Under the pieces are notes generated by a model that was not told the DNA's origin, did not search any database, and saw only the letters and a list, made by a program, of their open reading frames with translations. This document shows, piece by piece, positions 14,505 to 24,969 of a DNA stretch of 64,000 nt. The translations under genes were made by a program, and so were the position numbers. Position 1 is the stretch's first letter, and each line of letters begins with the position of its first letter. This DNA is from Dioscorea cayenensis subsp. rotundata (lineage: Eukaryota > Streptophyta > Magnoliopsida > Dioscoreales > Dioscoreaceae). Location: assembly GCF_009730915.1 (NCBI RefSeq), contig NC_052481.1, positions 11,856,146 to 11,920,145 on the forward strand, read 5' to 3'.

Positions 14505-15665
14505 TTAAATCTGTTTCTAATCATTTTCTATTAGAAACAGAATAGGAACAGATATTTTCTAATATTTAATAACATTTAAATAACATATTAGTTTTTAAAT
14601 CTGTTTCTAGTCCCTTTCTATTAGAAATAGAGTTCTTTTCTATTAGAAGTGGATTAGGAAGGGATATTTTCTAATATTTAATAATATTTAGATAAAACAT
14701 TAATTTTTAAATCCGTTTCTAGCCCATCTCTACTATAAACTAATTAGGAATGGATATTTTCTAATATTTAATAATGTTTAAATAAAATATTAATTTTTAA
14801 AACCATTCTTAGTCCCTTTCTAATAGGATCAAATTATGTATGGATATTTTCTAATATTTAATAATATTGAAATAACTTATTAATTTTTAAATCCGTTTCT
14901 TGTCCGTTTCTATTAGAAACGGCTTAGGAATTTATATTTTCTAATATTAAATAATATTCAAATAACATATTAATTTGTAAATCCATTTCTAGTCCCTCTC
15001 TATTAGAAACGGATTAGGAACGGACCTTTGCTAATATTTAATAATATGTAAATAAAATATTAGTTTTTTAATCCGTTTCGTGTCCATTTCTATTAGAAAC
15101 GGATTAGAAACATATATTTTTTAAAATTGAATAATATTTAGATAACATATTATTTTTAAATTCATTTCTAGCCCCTTTCTAGTCCCTTTATATTAAAAAC
15201 GGATTGCAAACGGATATTTTCTAATATTTAATCATATTTAAATAACATATTAATTTTTAAATCCGTTTTTAGTCCCTTTCTAGTAGAAATAGATTAGGAA
15301 CTGATCTTTTTAATATTTAATAATATGTAAATAAAATATTTGTTTCTTAATCTGTTTCTAGTCTCTTTCTATTAGAAACGGATATTTTCTAATATTTAAT
15401 AATATTTAAATAATATATTATTTTTTAAATCCATTTCTAGTCCCTTTCTAGTAGAAATGGACTAGGAACGAATTTTTTTAACATTTAATAATATGTAAAT
15501 AAAGTATTAATTTTTAATTCTTTTTCTAGTCCCTTGCTAATAGAAACAGATTTGGAACAGATGTTTTCTAATATCTAATAGAATTTAAATAGCATACTAG
15601 TTTTTAAATACGTTTCCAGTCCCTTTCTATTAGAAACGGATTAGGAATGGATATTTTTTAAAATT
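14505..15665. repeat. 13-copy tandem array of a palindromic ~90-bp unit (CACTA subterminal region)
   Basis: Each unit carries a form of 'ccgtttctagtccctttcta' followed by its inverted partner 'tagaaacggattagga', then 'tattttctaatatttaataa'. Copies begin near 14511, 14601, 14716, 14806, 14895, 14980, 15075, 15160, 15265, 15352, 15431, 15518 and 15611, giving spacings of about 80-115 bp. Units are diverged and carry small deletions. The arms can form a hairpin. Location next to the element's right terminus fits an expanded subterminal repeat array. Confidence 0.85.
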
Positions 15666-15820
15666 TCAATAAATCATATTTTTAAATACCTGTTTGGAAG
15701 CCGTTGTCATTAAAATCATATTTAAAACGATTGTTATTCCGTTGCTGATCTGTTGCAATTACAAACATAATAAATTCCGTTTCTAATATTCTATTTTTAA
15801 ATAGTAACTTTCTTTTAGTG

Positions 15821-16356
15821 ATATTTTTAATATATTTTGATGACTTATTCATATTTATTAGTAAAAAAAACAAGAAATCAAGGAGGAAATTCTTAAAAAT
15901 ATCTTGGGTATAGCTAATAAACTAACTCTTATGTTTAAATAATTTATTATAATGATTACATGTACTATCTATGATATTAAAATTTAACCATTTTATTTTT
16001 TACGCAAATCAAAAAATAAATTTTAAGGCACAGTTTCTCTTAGGGCTTACCTCCTATTAGAACTGTTTATTAATTGAGCTGCTTGAAAGCTTGATTTGAC
16101 AAAAACTTTAATATTATAGAGAAAGATCTAATAATAAATAGCTATTTAGGATATATGAGAGATCAAATCCAAGATGTTTTGTTAATTTTTTTACTTGTAG
16201 GGTGAAAAACACCAAACTCTATTGAAAATTTTCAAATCCAAATATGTGTTAAGTATGTTAAAAAATTTTCAATATTTTAAATAAAATAAATAAATAATAT
16301 ATCTTATAGTAATTTAATACATTATAATATGTTTGGTTGTAAGGTAATATTACATA

Positions 16357-16387
<31 letters not shown>

Positions 16388-16605
16388 TGAAATACAATTA
16401 AAGTATTTTTATTAAAAATATTATAACATCATACACAGGGTTCTTATGAGAAAATGAGTAAAAATGCAAATGAAACAATACCAGTAGAGTAGCAGAACCA
16501 TTAAATAAATGAAAGAGTAAAACAATATTTAATTACACAATAATAAGTATCACAACCTCTTTAATAACTTATTTGAAAAAACAAAATCAAAGCCACTAGT
16601 GTAAA
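15821..16605. other. AT-rich spacer between two CACTA elements
   Basis: No gene is visible. It includes a (TA)n tract at 16361-16387. The final AAA (16603-16605) is the left target duplication of the next CACTA element. Confidence 0.5.
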
Positions 16606-16740
16606 CACTACATCAATTCATAGTTTTAGAAACACTTTTATAGAGGTGGTTATTACAAACCGTCTCCCTATTGTGTTATAATTTTTTTTAAAATAAATTA
16701 CAGCCGGTTTTAAAAACCCCCACAAAATAAAAAAAAAAAC

Positions 16741-16960
16741 AACTCTCTCTCTCTCTCTCTCTCTCTCTCAATCACTCACTCACACACACACACTCTCTCT
16801 CTCGCACGATCTTCGTCGCCCCGCCCCGACGATCGCCGCACCGCACCGCCGGACGATCTTCGCCGCCCTGCCCCGCCGCACCGACGATCACCGCACCGTA
16901 CCACACCGCCACACCACCGCCGGTGAATTCCAACCATCGCGCCGACAATCACCTCCACTG
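16741..16960. repeat. CT/CA microsatellite followed by GC-rich short repeats
   Basis: 16743-16770 is (CT)n and 16775-16805 mixes CA and CT units. From 16806 to about 16930 the sequence becomes strongly GC-rich and repeats 'gacgatcttcgccgcc'-like words. This is unlike its AT-rich neighbours and may be the leader region of a captured gene. The 60-codon minus frame here is an artefact of the repeat. Confidence 0.6.
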
Positions 16961-18806
16961 ATAACGGAGTTGGTTATGTTAGAATTTTCCGTTACGGTGT
17001 TGTTTAAGTGGACTCCTTCGCGGTGGTCGTGCTAGCTCTTCATCCCCCCTATATATACTCACTTTCACTAACCGCCCCATTTCTCCATCTCTCTTTTTCC
17101 AGGGGTTTCAGGTGATCTTAATTCCCAGAGATGTTTTGCTAATTTTCATGCCATTTCTTGCTTTTGATCATTATCAATTAGAGCTTTGCTAATTTTAGAT
17201 TCGATCAAACCCTTCCATTCATGACCTTCATCGGAGCTCAAGAGCCCACTGGTCGTTCCTGGTGAGATCCCGATCCTTCTCTTTTTCATTCAATCGGTTT
17301 TGGAACCTCCTCAGCAATGGTTGAATTTTGATTGCTTTCGAGGTCCATGAATCCATTTATTTTCTCCACTCATAGGGTTTTTAGGAATCTTTCGATTTGA
17401 TCTCAGGATTTAATGAGAAATTGCTGAATTTCTGTAGATGTATGTGTTCCAAATTATTATTGGGATTATGGAGATCAGCTTTTTCAATTTGCTTAATTTT
17501 TTTATTGGCCTCATCTTCCAGTAATTCCTTTTTGCGTTTGGTGGGGGAAATTGGGAGCAATGTGAATGTTCGTGTCTTAGCAAAATCCAGTATTAAGGTT
17601 AGGGTTTTACTGAAACACCCTCGAGTTGCATCAGTTTGTTTCGAATTTTTGAGTATTTTCTTTAACTACATGAATGGCTTCTTGACAGTGCACGAGATGG
17701 GGATATTGGGCCATGCTCTGGCTGCTTTTTGAGTAGGGTTCTATATGGCAATCGAAGTTGCATCCGAAGTAGAGAACATGTTGGCCTGCATAAATGCATC
17801 CTTTATTTGTTTGCCTTCTCAATGTCTAGTTCAAAGTATGATTTTTTTCCTGTTTTTCTGCCGAGTTTTGACATCCATTGAGCATTCTAGTTAGATACTT
17901 CTGTCTACTTTGTTTCTACCAACCCAGAATCATCCTTTAATCCACTCTCAAAGGATGTCAAATAAAAGAATTTATTAATGGTTTTATATTGGTATTTGTT
18001 TCTTATTTAAAGAATAAGATATCCTTAAAGCTATACAGACTTGTATTTTACTTGCGTTATTTTTGAATGTCTTCTGCATGAGGAGAGAATCAGTATCATG
18101 ATTTTAGGCAAAGTGTGAATTGCAAGATTAACTAAACTATAACACAAGCTTGAAATGGAATTATTAGAGTTGGTACTCTAGGAGAGCAAATCAAGCTATT
18201 TGGACGGTAATTCAGTAACTAGGCACTTCTAATAATTATTAAGAAAATTGAGTGAGAAGGTAGCTTGTAACTTATGGATTGAAAATAGTTGTTTCATTAC
18301 TTTTGCTGGCATTGCTTTTATAGCATGCTAAGTTGTAATTAATTAGTTTTTGTGTGTCACAGGTTTTCGGTGGCCTTTTTGAAGATGGAGAGTGCTACTA
18401 GATTACTTCAAACATAAAGGCAATTCAAATATAGCCAATTGTTATCTTTAAACTGCGATATGTTTTCTTGTTTCTTAGCTACTTATATTTATTCATCCTT
18501 TCTAAATCCTGAAAAGATATGTTTATTGTTAAATATTGAACCATGCATGTGAAATTTAGACAGAAATTGCGTTTTAGTCATGCAAAAATGGGTTTGTTTA
18601 TTATTATTATTATTATTATTCCATATTTTATCAAATAAAGCTTTTGCTGAATGAAATATATATTTTGAAAAATATAAATTTGATCCAAAGAAAATGCCAC
18701 GAAAGACATGTGCAAATCTATTCTTTCAATAGATTCCTGCCTGATGGTCTGAAAATGAAGGCCATATACCATGTTTTTAATATTGACTTGAGCTGGTTCA
18801 GTGCAG
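16961..18806. other. Gene-leader-like and intron-like sequence inside the Pack-CACTA
   Basis: 17040-17130 has 'ctatatatact' followed by a pyrimidine-rich stretch, like a plant promoter and 5' leader. 17100-18800 reads like intron or UTR sequence, with no frame showing protein homology I recognise. It may be the 5' portion of one of the captured genes. The plus frame at 17397-17732 has no recognisable domain and I do not call it a gene. Confidence 0.35.
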
Positions 18807-18917
18807 GCAACAAATGCTCCCCTTTTTTCCAACTGCTGATACACCTGATAGTATTATCATCAACAGTTTTCAGCGCAACTCCCCTGCTGCTGTCACCAGC
18901 GGTGAGCCAAGTTATAG
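18807..18917 (+). pseudogene. Candidate captured exon, gene not identified
   Basis: A TGCAG acceptor precedes 18807 and an AG/GTG donor follows 18917. Within it an ATG at 18814 opens a frame beginning MLPFFPTADTPDS and ending GEPSYR at the donor, which looks like the N-terminus of a protein with a low-complexity Ser/Pro start. I do not recognise the family. Its place upstream of the Ycf20-like segment, and on the same strand, suggests another captured fragment. Confidence 0.4.
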
Positions 18918-20405
18918 GTGTTTGCACACTTGGTCACCTGAGTTCTTCTGATAGATGACATCTATCTCAAGTTGAGACAATCAAAATAACGGCCAGGTAA
19001 ATGCTTAATAGGAGTAGGAGATTAATAAATATGGGATAAAAGGATCAGCAATAACACATCATTTTATCCTTTTGTTAAGTGGATGAAATATGATGACCTT
19101 TTAACCTAAATTTTCACGTAGCTTGAGTGCAAATGCTAATTTTCTGTACATTATGCTTTGGATTTCACTATTTTCCGAGTATTTCTGTCCTTAATGAGCA
19201 TGTATTATTGGCAGTATATGTATCTGTACCCAATTTTACCTTGGTTGATTTTCCATGGGCAGCTGAATTATTGTTGTGAGTGCAAATGTTGGCATTACCG
19301 TTTTGCAATGAGGTTATCTTCCTTTCATCACTAAAATACTCACAGTCAAGATTTCCTTTGGTTGCATACCAGCAAAATGCAGCTTTTGGTTTTGACCAAA
19401 GCTTTTTCGATAGCTACTGCAGTTTGAGAGTATCCAAGCAATTCTATATATCAAGGTTGGCTCTAATATGTGATGTTTCAATTGTTAGACTCCTCTGATA
19501 AATTATTTCTGAAAATAAAATTTGATTTCACTCTTCTGTTATCTTCTAAGTTTTGTACAAATGTGAGACATTCAAAATTTTGAATGCACAATCAATTTTA
19601 GTAGCTAGTTATATGCAGTACAGAATGGTGAGTGTGTACATTATCCAAGGAAACAGTGTTTATATGAATTTTGGATGGTTTCATGTTTATATGATGCCCA
19701 CGTATAGATGATGTGAGATCATGTTCTTTAACAGATGATAATGCAATAGAAAGATAAGAAATTATTCAAAAACTCAAAAATGAAGGAAACAGTGTAGGCT
19801 AACAATCATGTAGTAGTTAAGATTCTTACTAAAAAAACTAAAAAAACTAAAAATCTGAATTCAAAAATCAAATGTTGCATCATGAAGGGTGAATCTTCCA
19901 TTTTTATTTAGTCCAAAAACATACTTCAGATGTTAGGAAATTGTTTGAGAGGTCAACTGAAATCATAGAGCCAATGAATTGTTCTTTGTATATGTCAACT
20001 AACCCACAAATTCGATGTGATATCTATATCTATACACACAGATATATATAGGTTTAAAGTTGGTTTTGGTTTTTGAACAAAGGTACCGCACATCGAATTT
20101 TAGTTTGTGCTTGGTGACTATGTTCATCTCTGTGAGTCTGTTGTAACTCTTTTTTATTTAAATTTGTTTCCATCTAATCTCATTGTCAGCAGAAAAAATG
20201 TAGATGATTAGGATGATGGTAGGATTTATAATAGTATGATTAATTACACAAGTGTTCTTGAATGAAACTTTTGATACAATTAACCTTTTCCATTATATAT
20301 ATTTTGTAATAACTACATCATGCATGCATATCAACTATCTTGAAAATGATCAAGGTACCCTTACTAATGATCTTTCATCCACATTTTCTAATCCTCGTTG
20401 TGTAG

Positions 20406-20900
20406 GGCTGTTGGTACATGAGATGGGTTATTAGAAGCATGGTAGACGGAAGTTGGCCAGACCCTTCAGGAAGCAACACAAACAATGGAACTCGTCTTGT
20501 TAGAGCAATCCAGAATTTCCAAATCAAATTAAATTCCAAGCTCCAAGAGCTGAGGAAAGGCCTAGTAATGAAGGTTCTTTTCTTCTTACTAGGTTTTTAT
20601 TGTGCGGCCGCATTTACAACAGTTATAGGGCAAACAGTGACTGGGACATTCTCTTTTGCTTGGGCATTGCTGTCGTTGTGGTCAAGGCCATTGGTGCTCT
20701 CATGTACGAGAGCTTCTTTCCATATCTTGGACAAACTCAAAAAAGCCTCATCGCATTTTTTTCAACTATTGGAAGGCAGATCTTTCCCTGGGGTTGTTCT
20801 TAGATGCGTTCAAGTATGAAGTGGATACTTTCTTTGAATCTTACAGCCCATTTCAAATCCAATTTGATATATACTCCAATTTCTGCAGGTACATCTTCCA
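20406..20900 (+). pseudogene. Captured fragment of a Ycf20-like plastid protein gene, frameshifted
   Basis: A TGTAG acceptor precedes 20406. The frame at about 20418-20630 gives TRLVRAIQNFQIKLNSKLQE followed by a hydrophobic segment ending FTTVIGQT, a hallmark stretch of the Ycf20/Ycf20-like family. A shift at about 20637 moves homology to the next frame (DWDILFCLGIAVVVVKAIGALMY), and a second shift near 20765 moves it to the third (KADLSLGLFLDAFKYEVD). Family members are small plastid membrane proteins linked to thylakoid photoprotection in plants; the two hydrophobic stretches here match their membrane segments. With two frameshifts and no N-terminal transit region in frame, it cannot encode the protein. 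Shortly after, the words 'agcccatttcaaatccaattt' and 'agcccatttaaaatccaattt' repeat at about 20847 and 20902, a possible scar of sequence joining. Confidence 0.75.
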
Positions 20901-21750
20901 GCCCATTTAAAATCCAATTTGAATTGCTTGAGGAAGATGAGCAGATAATGGACTTCATTACGAATGGCTCGCAAATTTTTTGCTTGACATCTCTTCATCA
21001 GGTTCACATTTTTACTGCAATACTACTAATTTCCTCATGATAACACTTTTTGAAATATTATCAAGTATCTCGTTATGATTTTTCAGCCAATTCTGGGTTG
21101 CACGTTTTTTATTTCTTGGCCCATTCTATACTGAATGAAGTTCTTTTGTCAATTCAAAAGGGGAAAACCCGGGGCATTCTCACCTAAAAAGACCTACAAA
21201 GTTTCTAAAGAACTATAAAACAAGCATGTTGTTCTTGGACTATCTTGAAGGTATTTTTTTCAATTCACACTGAAATCAGATTTCTTGTTCTTTTTTTAGA
21301 ATGTTCTAGTACCATTTTTTTCAATAGTTTAATTCATGAATTTGAGCTTTGTAAGATTTTTTTGGGGTAATTTAGGATATACTAAATTTCTCCTGTCTCA
21401 TTGTTATGAAACTCAATTAGGCTAAACAATGCTGGTATGTGATAGTTGTCAAAGTGATTTCTTCCATTAGGTCTGTAATTGAGTCGAGCTTAATTGGCTT
21501 AAGGTCAGCTCAAGCTCGGTCAAAAATTGGTTACATTGAGTTTTTAATATTCAATTCTAACTTCAATAACTTGACTTTGGGGTTGGTTTAGCTTAAAAAT
21601 TGAGATGAGTTCAAGCTTGCCAAGCCAAAAGCTCATTTAAAGCTGGACTTATGTATTAAGCAATAAATATTATGCTTCATGCACTATGTGCATTTTTTGT
21701 TTCCTAACATTAAATCATCTGTGAAGGTTAGTGTACATCCAGATCAGCAG

Positions 21751-22250
21751 TTACTAAATTTCGGTCAGCACCTATATATGTAGACTTTATGAGGCAGTGG
21801 AATGTTGGTGTTTATTTCTCACTGAGGTACTTATATGGAACATAGTTGTAGAGAGAGTTCCCTTTCAGTGGCCTGCATCAATTGATTCAATTATACCAGT
21901 TTTCAGGAAATTGCGGGCACTTTGGATTCTGTCCTTACAGTTGGTAGTATTACGTTTGTTGATGATTTAAATGACAATGGAGGGAAAGACCATAAGCTCC
22001 TGATGAGGCAAAGCGTTGTCTTGATGGAAAGCTTGAGATCCTGCTGGAATGAAAATGTGATTGTTTTTTCTTCTACTGATAAGTTCCTTAGATTGTCTTT
22101 GCAACTTATTTCGAGGTCAGTGGTGCTGCATTGTTAGCTTCATATTTTCGAATATGTAAAATTCTTAATTAAATATATGAACTTACTCTATTTGAAAACA
22201 GGCTCTCAAGTTGGTTGTCTTCTGGTCTGGAAGCTCGGAAAGCACACCAT
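21751..22250 (+). pseudogene. COG2: Captured exons of COG2 (conserved oligomeric Golgi complex subunit 2)
   Basis: Three exon-like segments are visible. 21751-21826 encodes RSAPIYVDFMRQWNVGVYFSLR. 21900-22115 starts FQEIAGTLDSVLTVGSI and ends FLRLSLQLISR. 22202 to about 22248 encodes LSSWLSSGLEARKA. Each has GT/AG-like borders (donors GTAC at 21827 and GTCA at 22116; acceptors at 21899 and 22201). This corresponds to the middle of plant COG2, a subunit of the tethering complex acting in retrograde Golgi traffic. The reading is in one frame across the introns. It lacks both ends of the gene and merges into aldo-keto reductase sequence after about 22250. Assignment rests on my memory of plant COG2 (the WNVGVYFSLRFQEIAG and SDKFLRLSLQL regions). 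Confidence 0.7.
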
Positions 22251-22902
22251 TTGAGCTCAAATTCTACAACAAACTCGGCACATGGCAAGCTGAGCCTGGC
22301 GTTGTTGGTCAGGCTGTCATCACCGCTGTCAAGGTCTCTACATCTGTTTTCTATCTATTAATTTTTTTGGATGATCTTAAAAATGTGATTCTTCTTGTTA
22401 TTGAATGAAATTGTCTGTTTTTTCCTCTTCTTTTACTTGAATGCAGGCATGCTACAGGCATATTGATTGTGCACAGACTTATGGAAATGAGAATGAGGTA
22501 TATTAATAATATGTTTATGTGTGGATTATTTTCTTAATTATATATGACCATGATGGTTTTGAGTGACTAGCTTGACAGTTGAGCCTAAAGTTTTTAATGA
22601 AGTCATTTATTTAGTCATTTGAGCTTAGATATTCTTTGATATGATTTCTGGTGATCTTAGATTGGTTTGGCTTTAAAAAAGCTGTTTGATGATGGAGTGG
22701 TGAAACGTGAAGTACTATTTATAACCTCCAAACTTCGGTTTGTTTCTTCCCATGCTCATAAATTCATTTGATCATATGCAAGTTCATGTAATAGCATCAA
22801 GATTAGTTTGCAGGTGTGGTGATCATGATCCAGAAGATGTACCAGAGGCACCGGAAGCAACCTTTGAAAGACTTACGACTTGACTATCTAGATCTTTATC
22901 TG
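22251..22902 (+). pseudogene. Captured exons of an aldo-keto reductase (AKR4C type), frameshifted
   Basis: Exon-like segments are about 22251-22333 (LGTWQAEPGVVGQAVITAVK), 22447-22497 (ACYRHIDCAQTYGNENE), 22661-22737 (IGLALKKLFDDGVVKREVLF, ending SKLR) and 22814-22902 (CGDHDPEDVPEAPEAT, then LRLDYLDLYL in another frame). Borders are GT-AG. The segments hold the family's catalytic Asp and Tyr within HIDCAQTYGNE and the Lys in TSKL. AKR4C enzymes are cytosolic NADPH-dependent reductases of aldehydes and ketones. One extra T in the run at about 22862-22865 shifts the frame. In segment 1 about eight residues of the usual 'NTGAKIPSVG' region are replaced by unrelated codons (KFYNK). The C-terminal two thirds of the enzyme, including the catalytic His, is missing. 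It is a nonfunctional fragment. Confidence 0.88.
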
Positions 22903-23602
22903 GTACTACTTTCTCAATAGCCAGAACTTTTTGGTTTTTGCATGATTGATCAACAACATTTAGCTATGAAGATTCATGTTATTAATGTATATATGTTATA
23001 TTGCCATCATAAGCCATCCAGAGTTGATATAGTTTTTTTCCCTTAATTAATTCTTTGACCATTGTTTAACCACAGCATGCTGCCATAGTGATCTATACGA
23101 TGAGATAGTTACACACATGACCTTTTTGACTTAGATGAAGATATTCCTTGTATCATATGATGAGATTATCTGATCTTGAAAGTAATTAATTTTCTTAATG
23201 TGGTTTACATGTTCTTGGTCAATCTTTTTGCTTTAAAAAGCTGTTCTTTCTCGCAGGTTTGATAGTGTAAGCTCCAACATGCACATTGACAAGGTCTAAT
23301 TTGATGATCCACTCATGTTGGTGAGAGATTTATACTAAATGCAGTGCACTACTCTTACTGCCACATTCTGTTTTCAAGCTGGAGTTGCTACTAACTACAT
23401 CCGTGTGGATGACATTTTGAGGTGTTTTGCTTCATATGTGAAAATTTTATCTGTATTACATTATATAGGCAATAAAAGAGCTGTGTTTGATTATCAGAAA
23501 CTCTGCTGAGTTGATGAAATACAAATTTCAAATAAATTATTTTTCTTTTTGTTCTAAAGGTGTTAGAAATGATCAAGTGAAACTTGGTTGCCTGTCAATT
23601 TT

Positions 23603-23633
<31 letters not shown>

Positions 23634-23690
23634 GTTTGTTTTGTTTGTTTTTTGTGAAAAATGGAATTTAATTAAAATGTGAGTTTTTTA
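22903..23690. other. Non-coding interior of the Pack-CACTA, with a (TTTTG)n tract
   Basis: This begins as reductase intron-like sequence and loses recognisable exons. At about 23600-23655 there is an imperfect TTTTG/TTTG repeat. Short antisense frames have no homology I recognise. Confidence 0.5.
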
Positions 23691-23699
23691 AATGATTAA

Positions 23700-24035
23700 A
23701 AGTAGGGTTTTAATGGTAGAGGGGTTATAACCGCCTCTAAAAATATAAGTGTTGTGAAAATCTTGTTAATTGTAGAGACGGTTATAACCACCTCTAAAAC
23801 TAGTTTTAAAATTTTAATTTTAGAGGCGGGTATAACCGCCTCTAAAAATCGCTTTCTTAGTTATTACTTTACCCCAACGGTTGTATCAAACCGGCTCTAA
23901 ATTATAGAGCCGGCTTAATACGAGCCGGTTTAGAGACGGGTGAAAAATTCACCACTAAAGCTATAGAGGCGGTTTTAACCGCCTCTATAGATCATGAAAA
24001 ACCGCCTCTAAAAGCTCTTTTTTTCAGATGTAGTG
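23700..24035. repeat. Right subterminal palindromic repeats of the Pack-CACTA
   Basis: The words 'gaggcggttataaccgcctc' and close variants occur at least six times in both orientations (around 23722, 23772, 23820, 23965, 23998), with a GAGCCGG/CCGGCTC variant at 23890-23930. The GC content jumps relative to the flank. Such subterminal repeats are the expected transposase-binding region of CACTA elements. Confidence 0.8.
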
Positions 24036-24419
24036 AAAGATGATGATCACATTTTTGAGAAATACATTGTCTGGAGTTTCAACATCACCAATTATTTAAT
24101 TTATATATTTTGATATCTTCAAGTTCTTCTAATTTGCTTAGATATAAACCAAAGCAAAAGCCAATTTTCAATAACGACTTGCAAATTGGCTTAAAAAAAT
24201 TATTATTAAATAACTCATTATAATGCAAACTGTTGAGCTACATTTTTCACAAAATAATATTTTTTTAATCACTATTATTAGTTTGAACGGTTTAATATAT
24301 GCCTACAACTACTTGAGTGTTGTACTAAGCTGGGACGGAATATTTTTTTGTTATCTACCTTATTTAATTATTGTTTGGAATCATTTTGACAATAGCCTTG
24401 TGTTAGCTGCTACCAGCCC

Positions 24420-24969
24420 TATCACATTAGTGGACATATAGGCCTCTTGGAGATGCAGCCTTTGGCCATCGCTTAAAGACACCAATCTTTAATCCATCCC
24501 CAGACGTCTAGCCATCGCTTAAGGAACTATTATGGCTATTCTTGCTGAGACTAGCTTTCAAGATGAAGCATTTGGCATGGAGCTGGCGTTGTATCAGTGT
24601 CATAGCTGCAACTTGATCCCAGACAAGATATTCACTGACTGTGCCAATGTTATCGAATGCATTTCCAAAAGAGACAATCACATCATGTGGAGATTTATTG
24701 AAGTCTTGGAAAAATTTAGAATTTGCTGTCCAAATTTCCCGGGGTTAAACCTGAACTTATCCCTCGAGAACATAATCTTGTTGCTGATGCCTTGGCTTCA
24801 TATGGAAGAAGAAATCCTCATCTTTCCCTCTTCTTCAGGGGTTTAGAATTATCAAGATGGTTGATGGATGCCACTCTTCAAACGGGCTTTGATTTCTGAT
24901 GTGTCCTAGTCTGCTGTGTTAGTTGTCCTTAGCTACTTTGTAGCTTTCTTTTTCCCAAAAAAAAAAAAA
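24420..24969 (+). mobile_element. 5'-truncated LINE with RNase H-like C-terminus and poly(A) tail
   Basis: The frame from 24532 encodes an RNase H-like segment: AETSFQDEAFGMELALYQC, then IFTDCANVIECI. After a frameshift near 24750 it continues IPREHNLVADALASYGRR and ends SRWLMDATLQTGF at a stop. This is the typical C-terminus of plant L1-type LINE polyproteins, where the DEA/DCAN/ADAL motifs carry the RNase H acidic residues. An A-tract at 24957-24969 marks the 3' end. The upstream reverse transcriptase is missing, so the copy is dead on arrival. The left limit is approximate. Confidence 0.75.

Larger units (their letters stand above)
11962..15820. mobile_element. Non-autonomous CACTA (En/Spm) transposon, 3.9 kb
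   Basis: The left end is CACTACAAGAAAATTACT. The right end is AGTAACTTTCTTTTAGTG, whose reverse complement begins CACTAAAAGAAAGTTACT, so the termini are imperfect inverted repeats. The flanking triplets are ATT and ATA, a near match to the expected 3-bp duplication. The left subterminal region (11980-12160) and the long right array (14505-15665) share the motif 'tagaaac / gtttcta' in both orientations, as expected for binding sites of CACTA proteins. No transposase is recognisable. The interior, 12160-13988, is AT-rich with nothing I can name. Confidence 0.75.
16606..24035. mobile_element. Pack-CACTA transposon carrying fragments of several host genes, 7.4 kb
   Basis: The left terminus CACTACATCAATTCA and the right terminus CAGATGTAGTG are inverted repeats (right end reversed: CACTACATCTG). 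The 3-bp duplication AAA is present at 16603-16605 and 24036-24038. Subterminal motifs of the type 'tagaggcggttataaccgcctcta' are dense at 23710-24010 and appear in weaker form at 16637-16670. No transposase is visible, so it depends on another element. The interior holds exon-intron segments of a Ycf20-like gene, COG2 and an aldo-keto reductase, all on the plus strand, plus at least one exon-like segment I cannot identify. CACTA elements are known to capture and carry host gene fragments; the particular combination here is read directly from the translations. Confidence 0.85.

Noticed and set aside
14505-15665. A CRISPR array
   Set aside because: Regularly spaced, but units are continuous diverged tandem repeats in a plant transposon, with no unique spacers and no Cas genes.
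16776-16958. Arg/Gly-rich minus frame as a small basic protein
   Set aside because: It is the translation of a CT/CA microsatellite and GC-rich short repeats.
17397-17732. A 111-codon plus frame as a membrane protein gene
   Set aside because: No family resemblance, no good start context, and it runs through intron or UTR-like sequence of the Pack-CACTA.
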